Of a stretch of 64,000 nt of DNA, positions 41,722-49,124 are shown in pieces; positions within the stretch are counted from its first letter, which is position 1, and every line of letters starts with the position of its first letter. Source of the DNA: Sphingomonas sp. Leaf339 (lineage in GTDB: Bacteria > Pseudomonadota > Alphaproteobacteria > Sphingomonadales > Sphingomonadaceae); the NCBI RefSeq assembly GCF_001426195.1, contig NZ_LMRS01000045.1:62548-126547 (forward strand), in the 5' to 3' direction. Made by a program: the position numbers and the translations under genes. The notes beneath the pieces are model-generated. The model was not told the DNA's origin. It made no database searches and saw nothing but the letters and a program-made list of their open reading frames with translations.

Positions 41722-43067
41722 CGCCACCGCCGGTCCTTGCCACGGGGGGCGCGAACCCCTTTGCCGTCTGGTGGCATTCCACCGGCTTCGACACGCCTGA
41801 CCGCGCCGACCTGACCGAGGTGGCGATCGCCGGCGGCTTCGTGCTGCTGTGCCTCGTCGCGGGCGTCATGGCCGGTCGCCACCTCGGCCCCGTCATCGCC
41901 CGCTGGTGGAAGGACCATGTCGGCGGCCATCACGAGCCCGCTTGGGGAGAGGGCGTCGCTCCGCATTTGTGCGCGATCGTCCGCCACGGTACTGCGGCAC
42001 TGCTGCTGGAACTGCTGCTTGCGGTCTATCCATGGGGATCATTCGCCGCGTTGCCGGTTGGCATCGCGCTCGGCAGTGCCGCCGCACTCACCGCGCACCA
42101 GATTTTGCGCGGCCTGGGCCTGCCGCGCTGGATCGGCTGGTCGGTCGCGCTGATCGCGTTCGTTGCGCTGCTTAGCCAGGCGGTCGGAGGACTCGATCCG
42201 ATCACCGCCGTGCTGGAGCGGATCGGCATCAACATCGGCCGTCGTCGCCTGTCCTTGCTCAGCGTCATCACCATGATGCTGACCATCGTGGTGCTGTTCG
42301 CCGTCGTCCGCTTGGCCAACCGCATCATCGCCCACTGGATCACCCGCACCGGCAGCCTGGACGCCACGCAGAAACTGCTCGCGCAGAAGCTGATCGGCAT
42401 CGTCGTCATCATCGCCGCGTTCTTCTTCGGCATTGACTTGCTCGGCATTGATCTTACGACCTTCGCAGTCTTTTCCGGCGCACTCGGCCTGGCGGTCGGG
42501 TTCGGCCTGCAAAAGACCGTGGGTAACCTGATCGCCGGCATCATCCTGCTGATGGACCGGTCGATCAAGCCGGGTGACGTCATCGTCGTCGGGCAGGAAG
42601 CCGGCCGCGTGAACCGGATCGGCGTCCGCGCCGTCTCGATCATCACCCGCGACGGCAAGGAACACCTGATCCCGAACGAGAACCTGATGACGCAGGAGGT
42701 GGAGAACTGGTCCTTCTCCGACCGCAACGTCCGCGTCCGCATTCCCGTCGGCGTCCCCTACGAATGCGATCTGCGGGTCGCCCAGCAACTGATGTTGCAG
42801 GCCGCGCGCGAATCCCCGCGCGTGCTGAACAGCCCCAAACCCAATGTCTGGCTGACATCGTACGGCGACTATGCCGTCGAACACGAAATCCTCGCCTGGA
42901 TCAGCGACCCCGAGGGTGGCGTCGGCAATGTCCGTTCCGACGTGCTGAACCGGTTGTGGTGGCTGTTGAAGGACAACGACATCGACATCCCCGTCCCCCG
43001 CCGGGATATCCGGATCATTGACCGGACGACGACCCATCGCGACGGGTTCAGCGATCAGGCAGGATGA
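41718..43067 (+). CDS. Mechanosensitive ion channel, MscS family
   Basis: A protein of 449 residues. Several N-terminal membrane segments (about 32-215), then the MscS core: pore helix and beta domain with FFGIDLLGIDLTTFAVFSGA, LGLAVGFGLQKTVGNLIAGI, IKPGDVIVVGQEAGRVNRIG and HLIPNENLMTQEVENWSF, and an alpha/beta C-terminal domain. A larger MscS-like channel, releasing solutes on osmotic downshift. The last gene of the photolyase operon; its 3' end overlaps the convergent sugar transferase gene by 20 nt. Confidence 0.93.
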   Translation: MTPPPVLATGGANPFAVWWHSTGFDTPDRADLTEVAIAGGFVLLCLVAGVMAGRHLGPVIARWWKDHVGGHHEPAWGEGVAPHLCAIVRHGTAALLLELLLAVYPWGSFAALPVGIALGSAAALTAHQILRGLGLPRWIGWSVALIAFVALLSQAVGGLDPITAVLERIGINIGRRRLSLLSVITMMLTIVVLFAVVRLANRIIAHWITRTGSLDATQKLLAQKLIGIVVIIAAFFFGIDLLGIDLTTFAVFSGALGLAVGFGLQKTVGNLIAGIILLMDRSIKPGDVIVVGQEAGRVNRIGVRAVSIITRDGKEHLIPNENLMTQEVENWSFSDRNVRVRIPVGVPYECDLRVAQQLMLQAARESPRVLNSPKPNVWLTSYGDYAVEHEILAWISDPEGGVGNVRSDVLNRLWWLLKDNDIDIPVPRRDIRIIDRTTTHRDGFSDQAG

Positions 43068-43737
43068 TCTTGTTCACCGTCAGGAAAAGAATTTTCAAGT
43101 CCAGCAACAGTGAGTAATTGGCGATATATTCGAGATCGTCGGCCTGCATGTCCAGCGCCCCGACGTTCTTCCGCCGAGCCCGGACCTGCCACAGGCCGGT
43201 GATGCCTGGCCGCATCACCGCACGGGCGGCGGCGAATTGCGGAAATGGATCGAGCATCGACAGCGCCAGCGGGCGAGGGCCGATAAGGCTCATTTCGCCC
43301 CGGATGACGTTTACGATCTGCGGCAATTCGTCGATACTGAGCAACCGGAGCCAATGCCCCAGCCGGGTGATCCGCGGATCGCGGGCGTGCAGCAGGGGGC
43401 GGCCATCCTCTCCAACCATGGCGAGGCCGCTGCGGCGCATTACCGCGTCCTGGTCCTGACGCATCGACCGAAATTTCAGGCAAGGAAACCGCCTGTTGTT
43501 CAGCCCGTATCGCTCTCCAGCATAGATCGCATTACCCCGCGACGTCATCCGCACCGCAACGGCGACCATCATCAGGAACGGCGCCAGCGCGATCAGCAGG
43601 ACGACCCCGGCAATAACGTCGATTACCCGCTTAGCCACCAGTTGCCTTCGCAACGCGGCCGAGGCGGATACGCGTTCATGATAATCCCCTGATTGATGCG
43701 GCTGCGCGATGGGCAGGTTGACGACCGGCGGCGTCAA
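43048..43737 (-). CDS. Undecaprenyl-phosphate sugar phosphotransferase
   Basis: A protein of about 229 residues. One hydrophobic segment (KRVIDVIAGVVLLIALAPFL plus about 10 residues) is followed by the bacterial sugar transferase core: YGLNNRRFPCLKFRSM, DPRITRLGHWLRLLSIDELP, GEMSLIGPRPLALSM and PGITGLWQVRARR. It attaches the first sugar phosphate to the lipid carrier in exopolysaccharide synthesis (PglC/WcaJ-like). The start is uncertain: TTG at 43737 overlaps the upstream stop (TTGA), while a GTG at LVAKRV is an alternative. Follows the FAD oxidoreductase gene. Confidence 0.85.
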   Translation of the reverse strand: MTPPVVNLPIAQPHQSGDYHERVSASAALRRQLVAKRVIDVIAGVVLLIALAPFLMMVAVAVRMTSRGNAIYAGERYGLNNRRFPCLKFRSMRQDQDAVMRRSGLAMVGEDGRPLLHARDPRITRLGHWLRLLSIDELPQIVNVIRGEMSLIGPRPLALSMLDPFPQFAAARAVMRPGITGLWQVRARRKNVGALDMQADDLEYIANYSLLLDLKILFLTVNKIILPDR

Positions 43738-45191
43738 TTGACCATTTCCGGCGTGACATAGGTAGTCTCCGCGGTACCGTGCAGCACCCGGTCGACCGCC
43801 TCCACGCCCTGCATGAAGGGGTGGTCCATGTTCGACACCTCGTACTTCCACCCGCCGAACCGCCCCCGACTGAAGATGCGCCGCTTCTCCAGCAGGCCAT
43901 GCACCGCCCCTAGCAGATGATCCCGCCGAAAGAACGGAACGGGATAGCCGTGCTCCATACTATGCTGCCACAACGATACGATCTTCGCCCCTACCGGGAT
44001 GATGCCGATCTGCCGCAGATGGCCCTCGATCCGCCCGGCCGCCTGACCAACGTCGTAATTCAGGCCGTCATTGTGACTGATCTCGCACAATATCGACCAG
44101 TGGTCGGCATCTGGTACGTTCCGATCGGACAGGCTGGCCGGGAACGAGAGCCGCCAGCAGGGGATGTCTGGATCGGGCAAGTGGAACGAGTGCACACCCG
44201 TCAACCACGCCGGCGGTGCGCCTTCGATACCGAAGCCGACGAACGACGCGCTGGCATAATGAAATGGCGGCAGATCAGGCGTCGTCTCCAACCCACACAC
44301 CGTCATCAGCAGATCGAGCGGCATACTCGATATCAGACTGCCGTAAGAAAGCGTCCCGCCATCGGCGAACCACAATCGCCGACCTTCGGTATCGATCCGC
44401 ACCACCTCTGCGCCCGTGCGCACCCGCGTCGCCGGCAGTTGATCCGACAGCGTCCGCCAGATGGCACCGGTGCCGCCTCCGCGTGGATAAGGAATGGTTG
44501 TCGTATCGTCCCAGCCGACATGGTCCTGCCCGGTGAAGATGCTGCGAACGACCTTGCGCAGCGATACGTCGGCGACGTTGGCTACCTTTGAACCGCTCCG
44601 TTGATGTGTCCACTGGCTGCTCATCGCCGCCGGCGCGATAGACCACATTTTCTGATTGATCGGCTCCATCACATGTCGGGCTAGTCCACGCCCAAAACGT
44701 TGGCGGAGATGGTCGGCGAGCCCCCGATCCTCATGCCGCCCGCCGCGCCGAAAGCCATTTGACACTCGCGCCGCCGCCAATCCCGCAAACGCGGAGGCCA
44801 GCTTGCGTTTCCCGAGGTGATGGATGTTCTGTTGCACCGGATACGGGATCAGCTTGCCGTCATAAAACACACCACGCACCGGCACCGATCTGTCCCAGCC
44901 ATCCACCAGCGTGTCGACCAGCTCGCCAAACGTCGCGTAATTCGCATGTGGATAGAGGATGTGGCCGCCGAAATCGAAGACGAAGCCCTCGGGTGTCGTC
45001 ACCGATCGCGAGCTACCTCCCAGTTCGCCCTTTTCGACCAGCAGATAACTTGGCGCGCCCGATACGGTCGCGGATTGCTCAAGCCGCCATGCGGCGCCCA
45101 GCCCGCACGGCCCGCCGCTGATGATCGCCACGTCGACGTAATCCGGCATATCAGGCATGGATGTAGGGGCGTTCTGCGGAAGCATCGACAT
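43734..45191 (-). CDS. FAD/NAD(P)-binding oxidoreductase (protoporphyrinogen oxidase/UGM-like)
   Basis: A protein of 485 residues. The N-terminal dinucleotide fold VDVAIISGGPCGLGAAWRLE and LLVEKGELGGSSRSVT, followed by FVFDFGGHILYPH as in amine oxidase-type FAD proteins. A further family block is GRFGGWKYEVSNMDHPFMQG near the C-terminus, typical of enzymes found beside polysaccharide genes. It overlaps the PIG-L gene by 41 nt and the sugar transferase gene by about 1-4 nt. Substrate unknown; a nucleotide-sugar or polyprenyl-linked sugar is plausible from context. Confidence 0.75.
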   Translation of the reverse strand: MSMLPQNAPTSMPDMPDYVDVAIISGGPCGLGAAWRLEQSATVSGAPSYLLVEKGELGGSSRSVTTPEGFVFDFGGHILYPHANYATFGELVDTLVDGWDRSVPVRGVFYDGKLIPYPVQQNIHHLGKRKLASAFAGLAAARVSNGFRRGGRHEDRGLADHLRQRFGRGLARHVMEPINQKMWSIAPAAMSSQWTHQRSGSKVANVADVSLRKVVRSIFTGQDHVGWDDTTTIPYPRGGGTGAIWRTLSDQLPATRVRTGAEVVRIDTEGRRLWFADGGTLSYGSLISSMPLDLLMTVCGLETTPDLPPFHYASASFVGFGIEGAPPAWLTGVHSFHLPDPDIPCWRLSFPASLSDRNVPDADHWSILCEISHNDGLNYDVGQAAGRIEGHLRQIGIIPVGAKIVSLWQHSMEHGYPVPFFRRDHLLGAVHGLLEKRRIFSRGRFGGWKYEVSNMDHPFMQGVEAVDRVLHGTAETTYVTPEMVN

Positions 45192-45864
45192 ATGTCCGTT
45201 CGGTCAGCGTTTGATCGGTGAAACGATCGTCGGAAATCGCCGGGAAATGGCAAGGATCGTGCCTTACCGCAGCAAAAGCTTCGCATGGTCGCCCGACATG
45301 ACGCGGCCATGCCCGGTAAGCCCCCACCGCCTTTGCCCATTCGATATACGACCGCCGCTGCATTTGGCTGCGATGACAATCCAGCGCGGCGATCTTGGTG
45401 GCCCAGCCCGCCGTGCAGTCTACCGTCATCGTCGGCGCGAACAGCGTGGACGATGGTCCTTCGTAATAGAAGAGGTTGCCCACATCGCGACAGGCGGACA
45501 CCGTGGCCTGCGACGTAATAATATGGTCCTGATGGGTATCTGCGGGCGAATGGGTCAGCACCATATCGGGACAAATCTCATCAACCATCGATGCGATGCA
45601 ATCGATCGCCTGCGGCAGTGCGATATGCCCGTCCGGCAGATAACCGAACGTCACCTCGAACCCGCAAAGCCGCGCCGCTGCCCGTTCTTCATTCTCCCGC
45701 GCAACCCGGTCGCCGCCAAGCGCACCCGATGTCAGGGTCAACAGACGCACCTGATGTCCCTGCTGCCGCAATTGGAGCAGATATGCCCCCGCCCCAAGAA
45801 AGATATCATCAGGATGCGCGCCGATTGCCAGTATCCGGCAGCGCTTGTTATCAAATAATCGCAT
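45151..45864 (-). CDS. PIG-L family deacetylase
   Basis: A protein of 237 residues. The metal-binding motif AHPDD is at 16-20, followed by GAGAYLLQLRQQGHQVRLLT, and HQDHI with the further zinc histidines mid-protein. PIG-L enzymes remove acetyl groups from N-acetylglucosamine-containing substrates. The first gene of the minus-strand polysaccharide operon (PIG-L, FAD oxidoreductase, sugar transferase) and divergent from the TagA-like glycosyltransferase. Confidence 0.88.
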   Translation of the reverse strand: MRLFDNKRCRILAIGAHPDDIFLGAGAYLLQLRQQGHQVRLLTLTSGALGGDRVARENEERAAARLCGFEVTFGYLPDGHIALPQAIDCIASMVDEICPDMVLTHSPADTHQDHIITSQATVSACRDVGNLFYYEGPSSTLFAPTMTVDCTAGWATKIAALDCHRSQMQRRSYIEWAKAVGAYRAWPRHVGRPCEAFAAVRHDPCHFPAISDDRFTDQTLTERTYVDASAERPYIHA

Positions 45865-45978
45865 GTCGACGCCCCCCGCCTGATTTCCAGCCGTGGCGTG
45901 CGGAAATTACTGAATCAATAGTCAAATACGGCAGGCTTCCCATCGATCAAAAACTGTCCCATTTTTGAAAAATAGCCG

Positions 45979-46779
45979 ATGTATCGCGACATGCCTGTTG
46001 ACCGAATTATGGTAATGAACGCGCCGTTTTCGACGGTCGATTTCACGGGGGTGGTGCGCCAACTTCGAACGTGTCGCACCGACGCGCCATTCCGGTATGT
46101 CGTCACGCCGAACGTCGATCATCTCGTCCGCCTGTCGAGAGAGCCCCGGCTATTGCCTTTGTATGAGAGGTCATGGCTATCGCTGTGCGATGGCCGGATC
46201 GCTCAACGCCTTGCCCGAATCCTGGGACATCATCTCGGGCTCGTTTCCGGATCGGATCTGGTGGCTGCGATGTTCGCACACATAATCGAAGCCGGTGACA
46301 GAATTTGCGTCGTCGGCGGCTCTGCTGGGATGGTTGAAGCGCTCGGATTGATGCGTCCGGATATTGCCATCGATCATGTGTCGCCCCCCATGGGACTGGC
46401 GCATGACGAAGATGCGCGGAACTGCGTCGTGATGCGGGTGGCGGGCGAACGGTATCGATACATTTTCCTCGCCGTCGGATCGCCGCAGCAGGAGATGATC
46501 GCCGCCGAGATGATGGATGCCGAAACCGTTACCGGCACGGCCTTATGCGTCGGCGGGGGACTGGATTACGTTACCGGACACAAGCGGCGGGCCCCCTTAA
46601 TCGTCCAGCGCGTCGGTCTCGAATTTGTGTGGCGGATCGCCGAAGATCCCCGGCGCCTGTGGCGGCGATATCTACAGGATGGACCTGCGATCTTGATCAT
46701 TGCGTTCAAGTGGGCGCTGGCCGGCAAATCCGACGGTCACCAATCGCGAGCGAGATCCAATCACCGAACGCGCGACTGA
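45979..46779 (+). CDS. WecG/TagA/CpsF family glycosyltransferase
   Basis: A protein of 266 residues of GT family 26. Motifs: FRYVVTPNVDHLVRL (the conserved Asp), WLSLCDGRIAQRLARILG, RICVVGGSAGMVEALGL, IFLAVGSPQQEMIAAEMM and LCVGGGLDYVTGHKRRAPLI, with WRIAEDPRRLWRRYLQDGP near the end. It transfers ManNAc- or glucose-type sugars to lipid-linked intermediates in the inner membrane. Divergent from the PIG-L gene by 114 nt. Confidence 0.92.
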   Translation: MYRDMPVDRIMVMNAPFSTVDFTGVVRQLRTCRTDAPFRYVVTPNVDHLVRLSREPRLLPLYERSWLSLCDGRIAQRLARILGHHLGLVSGSDLVAAMFAHIIEAGDRICVVGGSAGMVEALGLMRPDIAIDHVSPPMGLAHDEDARNCVVMRVAGERYRYIFLAVGSPQQEMIAAEMMDAETVTGTALCVGGGLDYVTGHKRRAPLIVQRVGLEFVWRIAEDPRRLWRRYLQDGPAILIIAFKWALAGKSDGHQSRARSNHRTRD

Positions 46780-46990
46780 TGCGTTCCAGACGCGCACCCT
46801 GTGTCTCCCGCGCAACATCCGTTGCCTCTCGGCTTCGCACACGCACAAATGCTCTTGTGCGGGTACGGGGCCAATGGCATGTCCTCCACACCAGTGGACA
46901 GATCGCGCACGGGACCACTTCCCGGCAAAGACGCGGCATCCCGGTATACGCAGGCGGGGACATCGGACTTATCCCACGAAAGGGGAAACG

Positions 46991-47842
46991 ATGCGCTTCT
47001 CGCACCTCATGGTCAGCGGGCTTTGCCTGGCGGCCGCTACGCCTGCTCTCGCGCAGGAAGAAACCGCTCCTCCCAAGCCGGTCACCGTCACCGGTTCGGT
47101 CGGTCTGGTGTCCGATTATCGCTTTCGCGGCGTATCGCAGTCGGACCGCAATCTCGCAGTTCAGGGCGGCATCACCATCGCGCATGAAAGCGGCCTGTAC
47201 ATTGGCACCTGGGGATCGAACCTGGCCGGCTGGGGCACGTTCGGCGGGGCCAACATGGAGCTGGACCTGATCGCGGGCTACAAGCTGCCGGTCGGCGGCG
47301 GTACGCTCGACGTCGGCGCGACATGGTACATGTACCCGGCCGGCTTCAACAACACCGACTTCATCGAGCCTTATGCGAAGTTGTCGGGCACCGTCGGCCC
47401 GGCCAGCCTGACCGCCGGTGTCGCCTATGCCCCCAAACAGGAGGCGCTGGGCCCCTGGTATGCGAACGGCACTGCCGCAGCTAGCGGCAATTACACAAAT
47501 CGGGGTGCCAAGGACGACAACCTCTATATCTGGGGTGACGCCAGTGCGGGCATCCCGAACACCGGCCTGACCGTGAAGGGCCATCTCGGCTATTCTAACG
47601 GCAACAAGGGCCTGGGACCGTTCGCGACCAGCGTCGCGCCGACGGGCGAGTATGTCGACTGGCTGGTCGGTGCCGACTACGCGATCAAGGGCACGCCGCT
47701 AACCGTGGGTGTCGCGTACACCGACACTAACATCAGCAAGTCCGATTCGGCCTATCTCCAGCCCAGTTTCAGCCGGGGCCAGGATGGCAACGGCTCGATC
47801 GCCGGCTCGACCGTGGTGTTCGCGCTGACCGCCGCGTTCTGA
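46991..47842 (+). CDS. TorF family putative porin
   Basis: A protein of 283 residues with signal peptide (MRFSHLMVSGLCLAAATPALAQ). The mature part begins VTVTGSVGLVSDYRFRGVSQ, the TIGR02001/TorF hallmark, then NLAVQGGITIAHESGLYIGTWGS and a C-terminal strand ending SIAGSTVVFALTAAF. An outer-membrane beta-barrel, possibly a channel. The start follows AAAGGGGAAACG. A GC-rich hairpin lies right after the stop. Confidence 0.85.
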   Translation: MRFSHLMVSGLCLAAATPALAQEETAPPKPVTVTGSVGLVSDYRFRGVSQSDRNLAVQGGITIAHESGLYIGTWGSNLAGWGTFGGANMELDLIAGYKLPVGGGTLDVGATWYMYPAGFNNTDFIEPYAKLSGTVGPASLTAGVAYAPKQEALGPWYANGTAAASGNYTNRGAKDDNLYIWGDASAGIPNTGLTVKGHLGYSNGNKGLGPFATSVAPTGEYVDWLVGADYAIKGTPLTVGVAYTDTNISKSDSAYLQPSFSRGQDGNGSIAGSTVVFALTAAF

Positions 47843-47848
47843 GCGAGC

Positions 47849-47879
47849 GGGCGGCGCTTCCGGGGGGAAGGCGCCGCCC
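47849..47879 (+). terminator. Hairpin after TorF porin gene
   Basis: GGGCGGCGCTTCC (47849-47861) pairs with GGAAGGCGCCGCCC (47866-47879) with one bulge. No T-run follows, so it may be a processing/stability hairpin or Rho-assisted terminator. Confidence 0.55.
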
Positions 47880-48093
47880 GTGTCGTATCTGGAAAGTTAG
47901 GCTAAGGTTAGGCCAAGAACGGCCCATTTCCGGCGGGATGGCTGGGCTATAGCGCATTGAGAAAGATCGTCTTTCTTCAGCCTATAGCGAGATCGGACGT
48001 TGTAGGACAGCGCCGCTGGTGACGCGTGGTTTCGGGCATCCGCCGCGTCGTTACAAACTCCGTATATCCATGTCCGTCACGCCATGGCGAAGC

Positions 48094-48123
48094 AACCCGG
48101 AGCCTCGCGCGGGGCTCCGGGTT
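48094..48123 (-). terminator. Hairpin after the DUF3035 gene
   Basis: AACCCGGAGCC (48094-48104) and GGCTCCGGGTT (48113-48123) form a perfect 11-bp stem, extendable to 15 bp with one mismatch (GAAG/CTTC). It lies about 40 nt after the minus-strand operon. No clear T-run. Confidence 0.55.
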
Positions 48124-48163
48124 ACTTCGCATGCTCGCAAGAATGGTTGGTGTTGGCGCGTCT

Positions 48164-48625
48164 TTACGACTTGGGCGTCGGCGTAGCGGCGGGAGCCGGC
48201 GTCGGGGCCGCAGTCGGCGTGGCGCCATTGGCGGTGGCGCGGGCGTCCTGCCCGTCACCGGCGGGAGCGGCGACGATGGCGCGGGTCGTGGCGCCCTTGT
48301 CGACCACGTTCGTGCCCGGATCGCCGACTGACGAGCGGATGCCCGGGTCGACCGCATCGGCACCCGCCTGATCCAACGTCGCCGTCTCGGCCGCGCTGCG
48401 CGGGGCGGCGCCGCCGAACATCGCGTCGAGCGTCTGCGTCTGCCCTGCGGCATCCTGCGGCCGGGCGGCGCCCGGCTGCGGCGGGACCAGCGCGTAATCG
48501 GGCGGGATCACCAGCGGCGCCTGCCGTGCCACGGCGAACTCGTCGGGCCGCGCCCGGTCGAGCGACTTGCTCGCACAGCCGGACAGGAGCGCAAGCCCCG
48601 CGGCCAGAAAAACGACGTTACGCAT
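48164..48625 (-). CDS. DUF3035 lipoprotein
   Basis: A protein of 153 residues: signal and lipobox MRNVVFLAAGLALLSGC (Cys17), then PDEFAVARQAPLVIPPDYAL, the conserved segment of DUF3035, and a low-complexity Ala/Pro/Thr-rich tail. In alphaproteobacteria it commonly lies next to lspA, as here (8-nt overlap). Role in the outer membrane not established. Confidence 0.82.
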   Translation of the reverse strand: MRNVVFLAAGLALLSGCASKSLDRARPDEFAVARQAPLVIPPDYALVPPQPGAARPQDAAGQTQTLDAMFGGAAPRSAAETATLDQAGADAVDPGIRSSVGDPGTNVVDKGATTRAIVAAPAGDGQDARATANGATPTAAPTPAPAATPTPKS

Positions 48626-49124
48626 GGGGACTCTCCACAGAAGGCCGGGGCTTGTCGCGGGTCAGCAGCGCACGGACGAGCAGCACCAGCACCCCCACCG
48701 TAATCGCCGCGTCAGCGACATTGAAGACCAAAAACGGTCGCCACTCACCGATATGCAGATCGGCGAAATCGACGACATAACCAAAACGTATGCGATCAAG
48801 GATGTTGCCGAGCGCGCCGCCAAGCACCAGCCCCAACGCGACCTGATCGAGCGGATGCTCCTCACGCGTCATCCACACCGCGACACCCGCCGCGATCAGC
48901 CCCGTCATCGCCACCAGCGCCCAGCGGGTGGCGTCGCTGTCGGCCGACAACAGCCCCAGCGACACGCCGATATTGGGCACGAAGCGCAGCGAGAAGAACC
49001 CGGTCAGATCCTGCGACGCACCCAGATGATCGATGCCGAGCGGGCCGGTAACGGCCCATTTGCTCAACTGGTCCGCCACAAACAGCGCGATTGCGGCGCC
49101 AATGCCGCGCGCCGGCACCCTCAT
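48618..49124 (-). CDS. lspA: Lipoprotein signal peptidase II
   Basis: A protein of 168 residues with four membrane helices. Catalytic aspartates lie in NILDRIRFGYVVDF and FNVADAAITVG. It cleaves lipoprotein precursors at the lipobox Cys. It overlaps ileS by 4 nt (ATGA) and DUF3035 by 8 nt; its substrates include the lipoproteins listed here. Confidence 0.95.
   Translation of the reverse strand: MRVPARGIGAAIALFVADQLSKWAVTGPLGIDHLGASQDLTGFFSLRFVPNIGVSLGLLSADSDATRWALVAMTGLIAAGVAVWMTREEHPLDQVALGLVLGGALGNILDRIRFGYVVDFADLHIGEWRPFLVFNVADAAITVGVLVLLVRALLTRDKPRPSVESPHA

Noticed and set aside
47960-47976. AGAAAGA-TCG-TCTTTCT hairpin after the TorF gene
   Set aside because: A short 7-bp stem with no consistent context; could be chance and is not assigned a function.
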